Origin: an uncultured Gammaproteobacteria bacterium
GTDB taxonomy: Bacteria; Pseudomonadota; Gammaproteobacteria; GCA-001735895
Length of the DNA stretch: 64,000 nucleotides
Reading direction: 5' to 3'
NCBI GenBank assembly: GCA_913061315.1
Contig: CAJXUC010000004.1
Span: forward strand, 1-64,000
The translations under genes and the position numbers were made by a program. Below are positions 46,806 through 55,587 of this stretch, piece after piece; position 1 is the first letter of the stretch, and each line of letters opens with the position of its first letter. A model generated the notes under the pieces. It made no database searches and had not been told where the DNA came from. It was given only the letters and a program-made list of their open reading frames with translations.

Positions 46806-47624
46806 ATGCCGTCAATTTTTACTCTGATATCACTTTCTTTACTAATGCTTTGTTCCCCTTTGGCTGGGGCATTTCCAAAGCAGTCCCTAGTGCCTGGAGG
46901 CATCGCTTTAATTGATTTGAAACGGATCGATAAAACACCTAACTTTAGCTTTAAAGGTAAACCAGTGCTGACAGTTTTGTACCAAGGGACGCCCATGGCC
47001 ATTGTGGGTCTTCCGCTCAATCTCAACCCTGGTAAACATTTTATTCAAGGCAGTTGGGGCAAAGAAAAGTCTTTACAAAAAATATTCTTCACAATAGTCG
47101 ACAAGCAATACACCACACAAAGAATTGAAATCAAAGATAAACGAAAAGTGAACCCCTATGCAAATGATATGGATCGGATTCTGGCTGAAAAAAAACGTAA
47201 GCAAAAAGCACGCTTAGTGTTTACGCCAATGATGGTTAATGTCGATCTACTCCAACCAGTTGAAGGAATTATGACGGGTAGTTATGGACGCCGTCGTATA
47301 TTTAACGGTCAGAAAAAACGTCCCCACAGTGGTATGGATATCGCAGCGGATCTAGGTACACCCGTACTGGCACCGGCTGCAGGTAAAGTAATTGAACTGG
47401 GTGACTTCTTTTTTAGTGGCAATATAGTCTATATCGATCATGGTCAAGGCTTAATAACCTTGTTTGCTCATTTGAGCAAAACCCATGTTAAGCTGGGCCA
47501 ATCAATTAAAAAAGGAGAGATCATTGGTGAGGTTGGTGCAACAGGTCGCGTTACTGGTCCCCACTTACACTGGAGCCTAGGGTTGAACGGGACCTGGGTA
47601 GATCCCGAACTATTTTTGAATTAA
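46806..47624 (+). CDS. M23 family peptidoglycan endopeptidase
   Basis: A periplasmic 272-residue LytM/M23 metallopeptidase. The signal peptide MPSIFTLISLSLLMLCSPLAGAF is followed by an IgG-like N-terminal domain and the catalytic domain (about 160-270). Zinc and catalytic motifs are HSGMDIAADLGTPV (H and D) and GRVTGPHLHWSL (HxH). It should hydrolyse peptide cross-links in the cell wall. It is transcribed alone, divergent from the symporter and convergent with the YfaZ-like gene. Confidence 0.94.
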   Translation: MPSIFTLISLSLLMLCSPLAGAFPKQSLVPGGIALIDLKRIDKTPNFSFKGKPVLTVLYQGTPMAIVGLPLNLNPGKHFIQGSWGKEKSLQKIFFTIVDKQYTTQRIEIKDKRKVNPYANDMDRILAEKKRKQKARLVFTPMMVNVDLLQPVEGIMTGSYGRRRIFNGQKKRPHSGMDIAADLGTPVLAPAAGKVIELGDFFFSGNIVYIDHGQGLITLFAHLSKTHVKLGQSIKKGEIIGEVGATGRVTGPHLHWSLGLNGTWVDPELFLN

Positions 47625-47663
47625 CGACGATAGTTATATTGAATAAACTGATATCGGCAAACA

Positions 47664-48239
47664 TTAGAAGGTAAAGCGAATACCAACATGTAATCTGTCA
47701 TCATCTAAATCATAATTATTGGATGCCTTAGTATCAACTTCTAATAGTCGTACGCCAGCAAATGCCATGGTTTGGGGAAGAATTTCAATTTGATATCTAA
47801 TCAATACGTCCGACAGACTTTCAGTATCTGAAAAACTGGTAATTTTCGGCGCATAATGAGCTTGTAAGTAGAAAGCCGTTGGCATAACACCGGGTATGGT
47901 ATAACGAACTTCACCTCCAACACCCAGAGCCAGAATATTTTCTCCAGGAAGGTCTAAACGACCTGCATAACCTCGCAAACCAATACCAAAAGTCAATGGT
48001 GAAGACTCTGATGCTTGCCTTGCTTGTAATAAACTAAATTGCCAAACGATATCGTCATCATCATTAAAAAATAAGCCCGCCGCCAAATCTGCACCACCCC
48101 AACCGATAACGCTAGAATCTGACCTGAACATAAATTCAGCAGTTTCTGAACTTAAGGCAACTTCAAGATCATTCGCTTGAGTTGAAGACAAACTAAAAAG
48201 AAACGTAATTAAGGCTAGTACTATTTGGAATGATTTCAT
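47664..48239 (-). CDS. YfaZ family outer-membrane protein
   Basis: A 191-residue exported protein: signal peptide about 1-22 (cleaved after TQA), then a beta-rich domain with YfaZ-like blocks (SVIGWGGADLAAGLFFND, LGVGGEVRYTIPGVMPTAFY, FAGVRLLEVD) and terminal IRFTF. Members are small outer-membrane barrels of unknown function. A run of nine G on its coding strand lies 58 bases before the ATG in the promoter region. Confidence 0.85.
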   Translation of the reverse strand: MKSFQIVLALITFLFSLSSTQANDLEVALSSETAEFMFRSDSSVIGWGGADLAAGLFFNDDDDIVWQFSLLQARQASESSPLTFGIGLRGYAGRLDLPGENILALGVGGEVRYTIPGVMPTAFYLQAHYAPKITSFSDTESLSDVLIRYQIEILPQTMAFAGVRLLEVDTKASNNYDLDDDRLHVGIRFTF

Positions 48240-48296
48240 GAGTTTTCATATAGCTTAAAATAAAAATAGATAATAACATAAAGTTTTGGTTTTCTG

Positions 48297-48305
48297 CCCC
48301 CCCCC
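48297..48305. repeat. Nine-base C/G homopolymer
   Basis: A C9 tract (G9 on the yfaZ-like strand) lies in the yfaZ-parA gap. Such a tract is striking in AT-rich DNA and is a possible slippage site. Reads across it may be miscounted. Confidence 0.85.
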
Positions 48306-48413
48306 AGTATGAAAATGTTACTTAGTTAAGCTTTATGTTTATCGCGTTAAAAATTTGACAGGTGTATCAGGGGAAATCTGTCTGTAAAATACAAAAAATA
48401 AAGTGAACCAAAA

Positions 48414-48436
48414 TGACTCTTTTTCTTGCCGAGTCA
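48414..48436 (-). terminator. Possible terminator after the parA-like gene
   Basis: The arms TGACTC and GAGTCA surround an 11-base loop and are flanked by T runs on the minus strand. It lies just past the parA stop. The six-base stem is weak. Confidence 0.35.
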
Positions 48437-48445
48437 AAAAGGTTG

Positions 48446-49123
48446 TTATAACAGACTTTCGTTGCTTGCTGGTGCTTCCAACCATCTAAGGATGGGTGCC
48501 CATTGCGCTTTATCTATTTCTAATTTAGGAGAATTGATTTCCTGAACACCAACGCCCTGCTCAATGGCCCGAGTATATAGTTGTGTATCACGTAAACTTG
48601 AAATAAACGGGATATTGAGACTTAACAAAAAGCGTTCCAGTGAGTGATACATGATGGTATTTTTGCGTACTCGATTGGCAACCACGGCGAGCCGAATCAT
48701 TTTGTTACGGGTTTTCCCAATGGTAAGTAATTTTTTTATAAAATGCGCGGTAGCGTGAATATCAATAGGTGACGGTAAAACTGGAATTAAAATGGAATCA
48801 TTCGGTTTAAACAAAGCGGCCAACTCTAAAATATCGGCCCCAGCTGGAGTATCTATAATCGCTACATCTGTCTCAAGTGGAACATGTAACTGCCAAGAAC
48901 GAGTCAGTCGATGGGCTTGATTTTTGGAAGAGTCTATACCATGTATTTGATTTAAACTATCTGGTCGCCGTTTGATCCAGGCTAATGATGAGCCCTGGTT
49001 GTCGTGATCAAACAAACGAACATTAAGGCCACACTGGGCGTAGTGTGAAGCAATATTAGTGGTAATAGTTGTTTTACCGCAGCCACCTTTAGCGTTGGTT
49101 ACGACAATTCGGGATATATCCAT
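48446..49123 (-). CDS. Orphan ParA/MinD-type ATPase
   Basis: A 225-residue ParA-family ATPase. The deviant Walker A is NAKGGCGKTTITTN (about 10-23), the switch region is LFDHDNQGSSLAWIKRRP, and the Walker B-like IIDTPAG is present. No parB or parS-like gene is adjacent, so it is not a standard partition pair. Orphan ParA proteins often position chemotaxis clusters, pili or other cellular cargo. An 81-base gap separates it from der on the same strand. Confidence 0.88.
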   Translation of the reverse strand: MDISRIVVTNAKGGCGKTTITTNIASHYAQCGLNVRLFDHDNQGSSLAWIKRRPDSLNQIHGIDSSKNQAHRLTRSWQLHVPLETDVAIIDTPAGADILELAALFKPNDSILIPVLPSPIDIHATAHFIKKLLTIGKTRNKMIRLAVVANRVRKNTIMYHSLERFLLSLNIPFISSLRDTQLYTRAIEQGVGVQEINSPKLEIDKAQWAPILRWLEAPASNESLL

Positions 49124-49204
49124 TCGCTTACTCTCTACATTAAATCTGAACTACTTTCACTCGATTTAAAATTTAACTCCCCAAAACGGCTGACTTTTAA
49201 AAAT

Positions 49205-50650
49205 CTAGCGCTTCTTTTTAATGTGTTTTACTTGTATATGTTTGGGCCCATTTTTTGATGTGGCTCTTGATTCATCCTGTTTATTTTTAGAGGCATATTT
49301 CTTAGTCTTGGGCTTATTACTAGAATGACTCGATTTTTCTGCAAAAGGGTTTTTACCTGACTTCAACTGAATTTGAACTGGCGTGCCTCTAAGTTTTAAT
49401 TTGGTAATAAAAAACGTCATCAAATAACGATGATAAGCATCAGCCAAATGCTCCGTCTGATTTCCATGTATAACAATGATTGGTGGGTTTCTGCCGCCTT
49501 GATGGGCATACCGTAATTTAATTCTTCTACCGTTACGTAGCGGTGGATTGTGCTTAAAAACAGCTTCTTCTAGTAGGTCAGTTAAATACCGTGTATTAAA
49601 TTCTTTAAAGGCGGATGAATGAGCCTGATCAATAGAGGCCATCATTTCACCAACACCAGTGCCATGCAGGGCTGATATATAATGTTGTGCCGCAAATGAA
49701 ACAAAAGACAAGCGACGTTGAAGTGTTGTTTTATTGTAGTCACGCTGTTCTGGCTCTAAACCATCCCATTTATTGACGGCAATTACCAGGGCTCTTCCGC
49801 TATTCAGCACAAAGCCCAGTAATGACATATCCTGATCAGTTAAGCCATCTCGTGCATCGATGACAAGGACAACCACTTGAGCTTTTTCGATTGCTTCCAA
49901 AGCTTTGATAGCACTAAATTTTTCAACTTTTTCATGAACTTTGCCACGCTTTCTAACACCAGCCGTATCAATTAAAGTGTAATGCTTACCGTGACGCTCA
50001 AAGGGTACTGAGATAGTGTCACGTGTCGTGCCGGGCTGATCAAAAGCAACCACTCGCTCTTCACCAGCCAGCCTATTAATCAGTGTCGATTTGCCAACAT
50101 TAGGTCGACCAATAACTGCGATAGTGGGGCCATCTGGCTCTACTTCACCCGCAACCCCATCAGAAAATCCTGAAAGAATTTGGTCGAGTAACGGATTAAT
50201 GCCTTTGCGATGTGCTGCAGAGGTTAAGTATACTCGGTCAAAACCAAGCGCATAAAATTCAGCCTCGGCTTGATCGGGATTAATGCCGTCAACTTTATTA
50301 ACAACCACACGAGTTGGCTTTCCAGACTTTCGGACAAGCTCGGCAATAAATCTATCACCACTAATGAGACCGTCTTGAGCATCAACCATAAAGATAACTT
50401 CATCCGCTTCTTCAAGTGCCAATAACGTTTGCTTTGCCATCAAGTCGTCTAGGTCTTGTTTTTGACCGCTTAAACCACCCGTATCAACAATGATAAATTT
50501 TTTGCCTTCGCGAAGGCCTACACCATACTGACGATCCCTTGTCAGGCCAGGCTCATTCGCAACTATGGCATCACGACTCCGAGTCAACACGTTAAACATG
50601 GTTGACTTACCTACATTGGGCCGACCAATAAGTGCTATAACTGGAATCAT
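49205..50650 (-). CDS. der: Ribosome biogenesis GTPase Der (EngA)
   Basis: Der has two tandem GTPase domains that assist 50S assembly. Both P-loops read GRPNVGKST (near residue 8 and near residue 181), with the NKVD and NKWD guanine-specificity motifs following. The C-terminal KH-like domain ends with a basic lysine-rich tail of about 45 residues (KPKTKKYASKNKQDES...). It is 481 residues long. Its ATG overlaps the bamB stop by four bases in the conserved bamB-der order. Confidence 0.97.
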   Translation of the reverse strand: MIPVIALIGRPNVGKSTMFNVLTRSRDAIVANEPGLTRDRQYGVGLREGKKFIIVDTGGLSGQKQDLDDLMAKQTLLALEEADEVIFMVDAQDGLISGDRFIAELVRKSGKPTRVVVNKVDGINPDQAEAEFYALGFDRVYLTSAAHRKGINPLLDQILSGFSDGVAGEVEPDGPTIAVIGRPNVGKSTLINRLAGEERVVAFDQPGTTRDTISVPFERHGKHYTLIDTAGVRKRGKVHEKVEKFSAIKALEAIEKAQVVVLVIDARDGLTDQDMSLLGFVLNSGRALVIAVNKWDGLEPEQRDYNKTTLQRRLSFVSFAAQHYISALHGTGVGEMMASIDQAHSSAFKEFNTRYLTDLLEEAVFKHNPPLRNGRRIKLRYAHQGGRNPPIIVIHGNQTEHLADAYHRYLMTFFITKLKLRGTPVQIQLKSGKNPFAEKSSHSSNKPKTKKYASKNKQDESRATSKNGPKHIQVKHIKKKR

Positions 50651-51819
50651 TTTTGAATCAATTTAAATGAACTGAGTGTGCCGTCGCTATCCATAGCAAA
50701 AATTTGGTTATCCCATTTAAACGGCGTCGAGTAATGACGTTTATTGTTTGGACGAAGGCGGCCAATCAATGCCCCATCCGACTGATTAAACCAGTGAATA
50801 TAGCCATCTAAATCGCCCACTATAATTTTATCTTCGAATAACAACGGTGCGGATATTTTGCGAGCATTTAGGACGTCCTGTTTCCATAAAGCGCTGCCTG
50901 TTCTTTGATCGATTGACCAAATATGGCTTATGTCACTACTAATGTATATGGCATTATCATCCATTGTCATCGCATTGAAACTGGAAAATTTACGAGACCA
51001 TAATTCTTCGCCATCGATTGCCTGTATTGCCGCTATCCGCCCCTGATATGAGCTAACATAGATAACACCATTTCTAATAATAAATTGTCCGTCAACATCA
51101 ACAAGCCTTTCAATTTCTGAACGTCCTGTCGGTTGACTCACTGCAATTTCCCAAGCAACCTGCCCACTTGCTTGATCAAACGCAGCCATTTTTCCATCGT
51201 CAAATCCTGCGATCACTAATTCATTATATAATGCAGGAGCACTATTACCTGTTAACGATAAAGGAGGCACTTGGTGAGTTACAGACCATTGAATCAGCCC
51301 TTCAGCAAGTGATATTGATGACAAACGTCCATCGACAGTTCGAAGAAACAAACTGTCACTATTGAAAACAGGTGGCGATCGAATTTCACTTTTTAGTCTT
51401 GCTGACCAACGTAATGTTAAATCATCACTAATACGGTCATAGACATTCAGTTCTCCATTACGAGAGCTTGCGATGATAATACTATCATTGCCAATCAGAC
51501 CTGTGATCGATTGAATGTTTGTTTCATATTCCCAATTAAGTTTGCCACTATTGGCATCAAACCTTTTAATTAAACCATCGGCATCAACTGTTAAAATCTC
51601 ATCCCCTATGAGCAGTGGTTGTCGATTATAGGAACCAGAACTAATCCCTGCTCCAGTTTTGATGGTTAACAGCTGATTAAATTTAAGGCCATTTTTAATT
51701 TCAGTTAGCGGTGCGGGTGGTTCACTATTATCTGTTGAGGCGCAAGCAGCCAAAAAAATAATTAGCCAAACGGCTATTAAGGCTCTGAACCAAGATACCG
51801 GTGAAAAATACAACTTCAT
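50647..51819 (-). CDS. bamB: Outer-membrane assembly lipoprotein BamB
   Basis: BamB is a beta-propeller lipoprotein of the BAM complex. The signal peptide ends IIFLAACAS (lipobox, C26), followed by eight PQQ-like WD repeats, for example ANSGKLNWEYETNIQSITG and QRTGSALWKQDVL. The 390 residues are typical. Its ATG follows the yfgM stop without a gap. Confidence 0.94.
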   Translation of the reverse strand: MKLYFSPVSWFRALIAVWLIIFLAACASTDNSEPPAPLTEIKNGLKFNQLLTIKTGAGISSGSYNRQPLLIGDEILTVDADGLIKRFDANSGKLNWEYETNIQSITGLIGNDSIIIASSRNGELNVYDRISDDLTLRWSARLKSEIRSPPVFNSDSLFLRTVDGRLSSISLAEGLIQWSVTHQVPPLSLTGNSAPALYNELVIAGFDDGKMAAFDQASGQVAWEIAVSQPTGRSEIERLVDVDGQFIIRNGVIYVSSYQGRIAAIQAIDGEELWSRKFSSFNAMTMDDNAIYISSDISHIWSIDQRTGSALWKQDVLNARKISAPLLFEDKIIVGDLDGYIHWFNQSDGALIGRLRPNNKRHYSTPFKWDNQIFAMDSDGTLSSFKLIQK

Positions 51820-52449
51820 TTAACCAGTACTACCCATTCCAAGATCATCCAGCTTTTGCTGCAAAAAGTCAGTATTAGCAGGTGCAGGCTGACTTATTTG
51901 TGCTTTACGATAAGCATCAGCTGCTTCAGCCTTTTTGCCCTGAATGGCATAAAGATCCCCTCTTAACTCTTCAATGCTAGCTGTAAATTGCTCAGGGAAA
52001 TCAATTGATAACGTTTTGAGCGCTTCATCATAGTCAGTCATTTGAAGCTGCACCGTTGCAAGACGCCTGCGAGCAACATAAGACAGAGGGCTATCCTCAG
52101 CTTTACCTATTATCTGCTGTAGATGATGCCGTGCTTTTTCATAATCCTCGTCTTCGACTCGTGTTTTAGCCAATGCAAAACGTGCCATCGTGGCATATTC
52201 ACTGGAGGCATATTGGTTTAACAACGTATTAGCCTCATCGTCTGCAACACTATTATTACCAGATTCAATCGCTTCTACCATTTGAATAAAATGACTAGAT
52301 GCTTGTTCTGCATTAGTTTCCTGGTAATCGATCCAGTATCGGTATCCAATTAAACTACCAACACCTATGACGATACCAGCAACAACCGCTCGTCCATTTT
52401 CCTTCCACCACTGTTTTAGCTTTTCGACCTGTTCTTCATCTGTTGCCAT
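51820..52449 (-). CDS. yfgM: YfgM-like ancillary SecYEG translocon subunit
   Basis: A 209-residue single-pass inner-membrane protein. The N-terminus EEQVEKLKQWWKENGRAVVA leads into a membrane helix (about 18-40), followed by tetratricopeptide-like helices in the periplasm. E. coli YfgM links the Sec translocon to the chaperone PpiD. It lies in the typical hisS-yfgM-bamB-der order. Confidence 0.9.
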   Translation of the reverse strand: MATDEEQVEKLKQWWKENGRAVVAGIVIGVGSLIGYRYWIDYQETNAEQASSHFIQMVEAIESGNNSVADDEANTLLNQYASSEYATMARFALAKTRVEDEDYEKARHHLQQIIGKAEDSPLSYVARRRLATVQLQMTDYDEALKTLSIDFPEQFTASIEELRGDLYAIQGKKAEAADAYRKAQISQPAPANTDFLQQKLDDLGMGSTG

Positions 52450-52519
52450 TGTATTTCCGACTATTTTTTGTTGATTATTTTAACGACTTGACGAATTTTA
52501 ATAACATCAAGCCAGGCAT

Positions 52520-53788
52520 TTAAAGGATCTCGTTCAATTTACCCGCTAATTCTATTTGCAATACTTCGATTTGTGGGCGATCTTCACGGAGATATTTCAC
52601 TACTATTGAACCTGATTCAATTTCAGAATCACCCAGTATCAAGGCAACTTTTGCACCTGATTTATCAGCTTTTTTCATCTGACTTTTAAAGCTGCCACCA
52701 CCAGAGTGGACCGTTAGCCCAAGATTGGGGTGATGATCACGTAAACTTTCCGCTAATTTCTGCCCAATGCTTGCCGCATCGTCGCCACGCATTGAAAAGT
52801 AAATATCACATGGATGCTCCATATTGGCTTTATTCTGATCGACTAACATTGATATTAATCGCTCACAACCCATTGCAAATCCAGCTGCATGACTTGGTTT
52901 TCCACCCAATTGTTCGACCAAACCATCATATCTTCCACCAGCACAAATAGTCCCTTGTGAACCCAACGAATCGGTAACCCACTCGAATACAGTGTGGCAA
53001 TAGTAGTCTAACCCTCGAACTAACCTTGGATTAACTTCATAAGTGACACCACCGTGATCAAGAATAGACTTCAATTGAGAGAAATGTTCACTCGACGCTT
53101 GATTGAGGCTGCCCTGTAATTTCGGTGCATTATTAATCAATGACTGCATATCAGGATTTTTACTATCAAGCACCCGAAGAGGATTAGTCTCTAACCGTCT
53201 TAAACTATCTTCATCAAGAGAGGACCGATGATCAGAGAGGTATTCAACCAATACCTGACGGAAGTGTACTCGACACTCATTGCTACCTAAGGTATTAATT
53301 TGTAATGCGATATCTTCAAGCCCAAGCTGCTTCCAAAATCGAGCTGCCATAAAAATTAATTCGGACTCAATATCGGCACCTGACATACCGAAAGTTTCAG
53401 CACCAAATTGCTGAAATTGACGATAACGCCCTTTCTGAGGTCGTTCATGCCTAAACATGGGGCCGCAATACCAGAGTCTAAGAAGCTGATCATTAACAAT
53501 GCCACTTTCTAACACAGCGCGCACGACGCTCGCAGTATTTTCTGGACGTAGGCTGAGGCTGTCACCATTTTTATCATCAAAAGTATACATTTCCTTTTCG
53601 ACAATATCGGTTGCTTCGCCAACAGAGCGTTTGAATAGTGCTGTTTTCTCAACTATAGGTGTGCGTATTTGGCGGTAACCATAAGACTCCACTAATGCCC
53701 TGTAGTTATCTTCTAATTGGTTCCAGACAGGCATGTCTGAGGGTAGAACATCGTGCATTCCACGTATTACCTGAACTTGATTTCCCAC
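52520..53788 (-). CDS. hisS: Histidyl-tRNA synthetase
   Basis: A class II synthetase of 422 residues. Motif 1 lies around GYRQIRTPIVEKTALF. Motif 2 is FRHERPQKGRYRQFQQFG. The histidine-specific LVRGLDYYCHTVFEW and motif 3 AAGFAMGCERL are clear. The C-terminal anticodon-binding domain covers about 330-420. It starts two bases after the rodZ stop; many relatives carry ispG between these genes, and it is absent here. Confidence 0.96.
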   Translation of the reverse strand: MGNQVQVIRGMHDVLPSDMPVWNQLEDNYRALVESYGYRQIRTPIVEKTALFKRSVGEATDIVEKEMYTFDDKNGDSLSLRPENTASVVRAVLESGIVNDQLLRLWYCGPMFRHERPQKGRYRQFQQFGAETFGMSGADIESELIFMAARFWKQLGLEDIALQINTLGSNECRVHFRQVLVEYLSDHRSSLDEDSLRRLETNPLRVLDSKNPDMQSLINNAPKLQGSLNQASSEHFSQLKSILDHGGVTYEVNPRLVRGLDYYCHTVFEWVTDSLGSQGTICAGGRYDGLVEQLGGKPSHAAGFAMGCERLISMLVDQNKANMEHPCDIYFSMRGDDAASIGQKLAESLRDHHPNLGLTVHSGGGSFKSQMKKADKSGAKVALILGDSEIESGSIVVKYLREDRPQIEVLQIELAGKLNEIL

Positions 53789-53790
53789 GA

Positions 53791-54837
53791 CTAGTTGGTT
53801 CCTATTGTTAACCGGGCAGTATTGTCATCCGACGCTTGGCTAGCAATATCAATTGACTGGTCATTAAAAGTCACTTCAACACCACGTCCATTGCCAAAGA
53901 ACGCATTGAATGGTGCTTCCCCCCTAATTTGAATAGTCCTATTAGCACGTAATAAGTCATAAACTAATTGATGGTTATTAACATCTTTAATATCAGCCCA
54001 CGTATCGGCATTAACAACAATATTGAGTAGATCAATACCCTTGGGTGCTACATGGGAAGCGTCAAAAGACGGAGATCTAGTCGTAATCGAAGTCCCTTCT
54101 ATTATTGAGGCATCTGCAAAGGCAATGGTTTTCGAGGTGACTTGAGGCTCAACTGGTATTGTCGAAACCACAATAGGCTTTATTGCAATAGGTTTAATCT
54201 GTTCTTGAACAACCTCAACCGGTGCATTTACTATTACCGCCTCATCATCTTTAGGAGAATTGTCAACTTTATCAGCTTTGGCTTCTGGCTCATCTAAAGG
54301 TGCTTTGTTAACGCCAATAGGCTCATCAAGCACTTCAATTGTCTCAGCCTCAGTAACCAGTTCTATCATTGAGACGTCATTTGAGGCTTCAGAGCTTGAT
54401 ACTATTGACTCTAAATTATTTTGAGTTTTATTCCACCACCAAGCTGACAATAGAGCAATTAACATAATGATAACGAGATAGGTTGCCCATTTAATACCAG
54501 CGTTCTGAGATGACATTTCTGGTCTCAAAGAGCTGGTGACATTAATAGGCGGGTCATTATTAGAGTACAGCTCTGAATAGCATTGAATCATCTCATCTTC
54601 ATTGAGCGATACCATTCGAGCGTAGGCACGCAAGTATCCCTTTACAAAAATGGGCGCCGTTATGTCATTAAAGTTGTTTTCTTCAATGGCTTGTAATATA
54701 TCCAAACTAAGGTGCATTCGTGATGCAACATCTTCAATAGATAAGCCTTGAAGAATTCTAGCCGCCTGCAACTGATCACCAGGACCGTTATTGACTTGCA
54801 TAATATCTTTATCGTCAACTGTTTCTATTTCATTCAT
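53791..54837 (-). CDS. rodZ: Cytoskeletal/helix-turn-helix protein RodZ
   Basis: RodZ links MreB to the membrane and maintains cell shape. An N-terminal helix-turn-helix (about 18-80: LQAARILQGLSIEDVASRMH) is followed by one membrane helix (about 113-135), an acidic Pro/Val-rich periplasmic linker and a C-terminal DUF4115 domain (about 265-345: NADTWADIKDVNNHQLVY, then FNAFFGNGRGVEVTFND). It lies in the rlmN-pilW-rodZ-hisS order. Confidence 0.92.
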   Translation of the reverse strand: MNEIETVDDKDIMQVNNGPGDQLQAARILQGLSIEDVASRMHLSLDILQAIEENNFNDITAPIFVKGYLRAYARMVSLNEDEMIQCYSELYSNNDPPINVTSSLRPEMSSQNAGIKWATYLVIIMLIALLSAWWWNKTQNNLESIVSSSEASNDVSMIELVTEAETIEVLDEPIGVNKAPLDEPEAKADKVDNSPKDDEAVIVNAPVEVVQEQIKPIAIKPIVVSTIPVEPQVTSKTIAFADASIIEGTSITTRSPSFDASHVAPKGIDLLNIVVNADTWADIKDVNNHQLVYDLLRANRTIQIRGEAPFNAFFGNGRGVEVTFNDQSIDIASQASDDNTARLTIGTN

Positions 54838-54840
54838 GAT

Positions 54841-55587
54841 TTATTGTAATGCTAACCAAGATTTAAGTTCTGCTGAGTTCGGAAATTCCAACTCAAGCTG
54901 GTGTCCTAATGCCTTAACATTATTCAATTCATTAATTCCAAGTTCAATTCTAATGGCTAACCATAAGCTTCTTGCCGTCGGTCGGTCAACTAAATGGAAC
55001 CGGTCAATATAATTTTTGGCTGCAGCAAAGTCACCATCATCGAGTTCGATAGTAGCCATTTCAATTAATGCATTGCCAAAGTTACTTTTTATTACTAACG
55101 CTTTTCTCAAGTATGTTTTTGCCTTTTCCTTTTCCTCAATCATTAAAAGACATCGAGCAGCATTGGTATAAGCATATGCTGGAGTCTTATATAAGGGGTT
55201 TTTCAAGGCCCTTAAAAAATACTTTTCAGATTCAGCTTGCCGACCATTATTGCATAAAAAAGCACCGTAGTTATTAGACGCCTCAGAATTTTCCGGGTCT
55301 AACTCAGTTGCAATCTTATAGTGTTTTTGAGCAGTGCCTTTTTCCAACAACCGTTCTTGGAGCATTGCATAAGCATTATGTGCAGAAGCTGATTCTGGGT
55401 CTTTATCTATTGCTCTCAGTAACTTTATATTTGCCTGTCCGAGATTATTTTGACTCATGTATCCAAGCCCAAGCTGCACATTGATTGCACTGGCCTTTTC
55501 ATTTTGATCCATGGGTTCGCCGCCGACGGTAACACAGGCCGTCAAGATAGGCAGCAACAAGACTAATAACCCTGCTTTAATGTGCAT
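54841..55587 (-). CDS. pilW: Type IV pilus biogenesis/stability lipoprotein PilW (PilF)
   Basis: An outer-membrane pilotin-like lipoprotein. The signal peptide ends LLPILTAC (C18), followed by six TPR-like repeats (for example SASAHNAYAMLQERLLEKGT, SEASNNYGAFLCNNGRQAES). It assists PilQ secretin assembly. The ATG lies inside the rlmN 3' end (11-base overlap), which is common for this pair. No other pilus genes are in the window. Confidence 0.9.
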   Translation of the reverse strand: MHIKAGLLVLLLPILTACVTVGGEPMDQNEKASAINVQLGLGYMSQNNLGQANIKLLRAIDKDPESASAHNAYAMLQERLLEKGTAQKHYKIATELDPENSEASNNYGAFLCNNGRQAESEKYFLRALKNPLYKTPAYAYTNAARCLLMIEEKEKAKTYLRKALVIKSNFGNALIEMATIELDDGDFAAAKNYIDRFHLVDRPTARSLWLAIRIELGINELNNVKALGHQLELEFPNSAELKSWLALQ

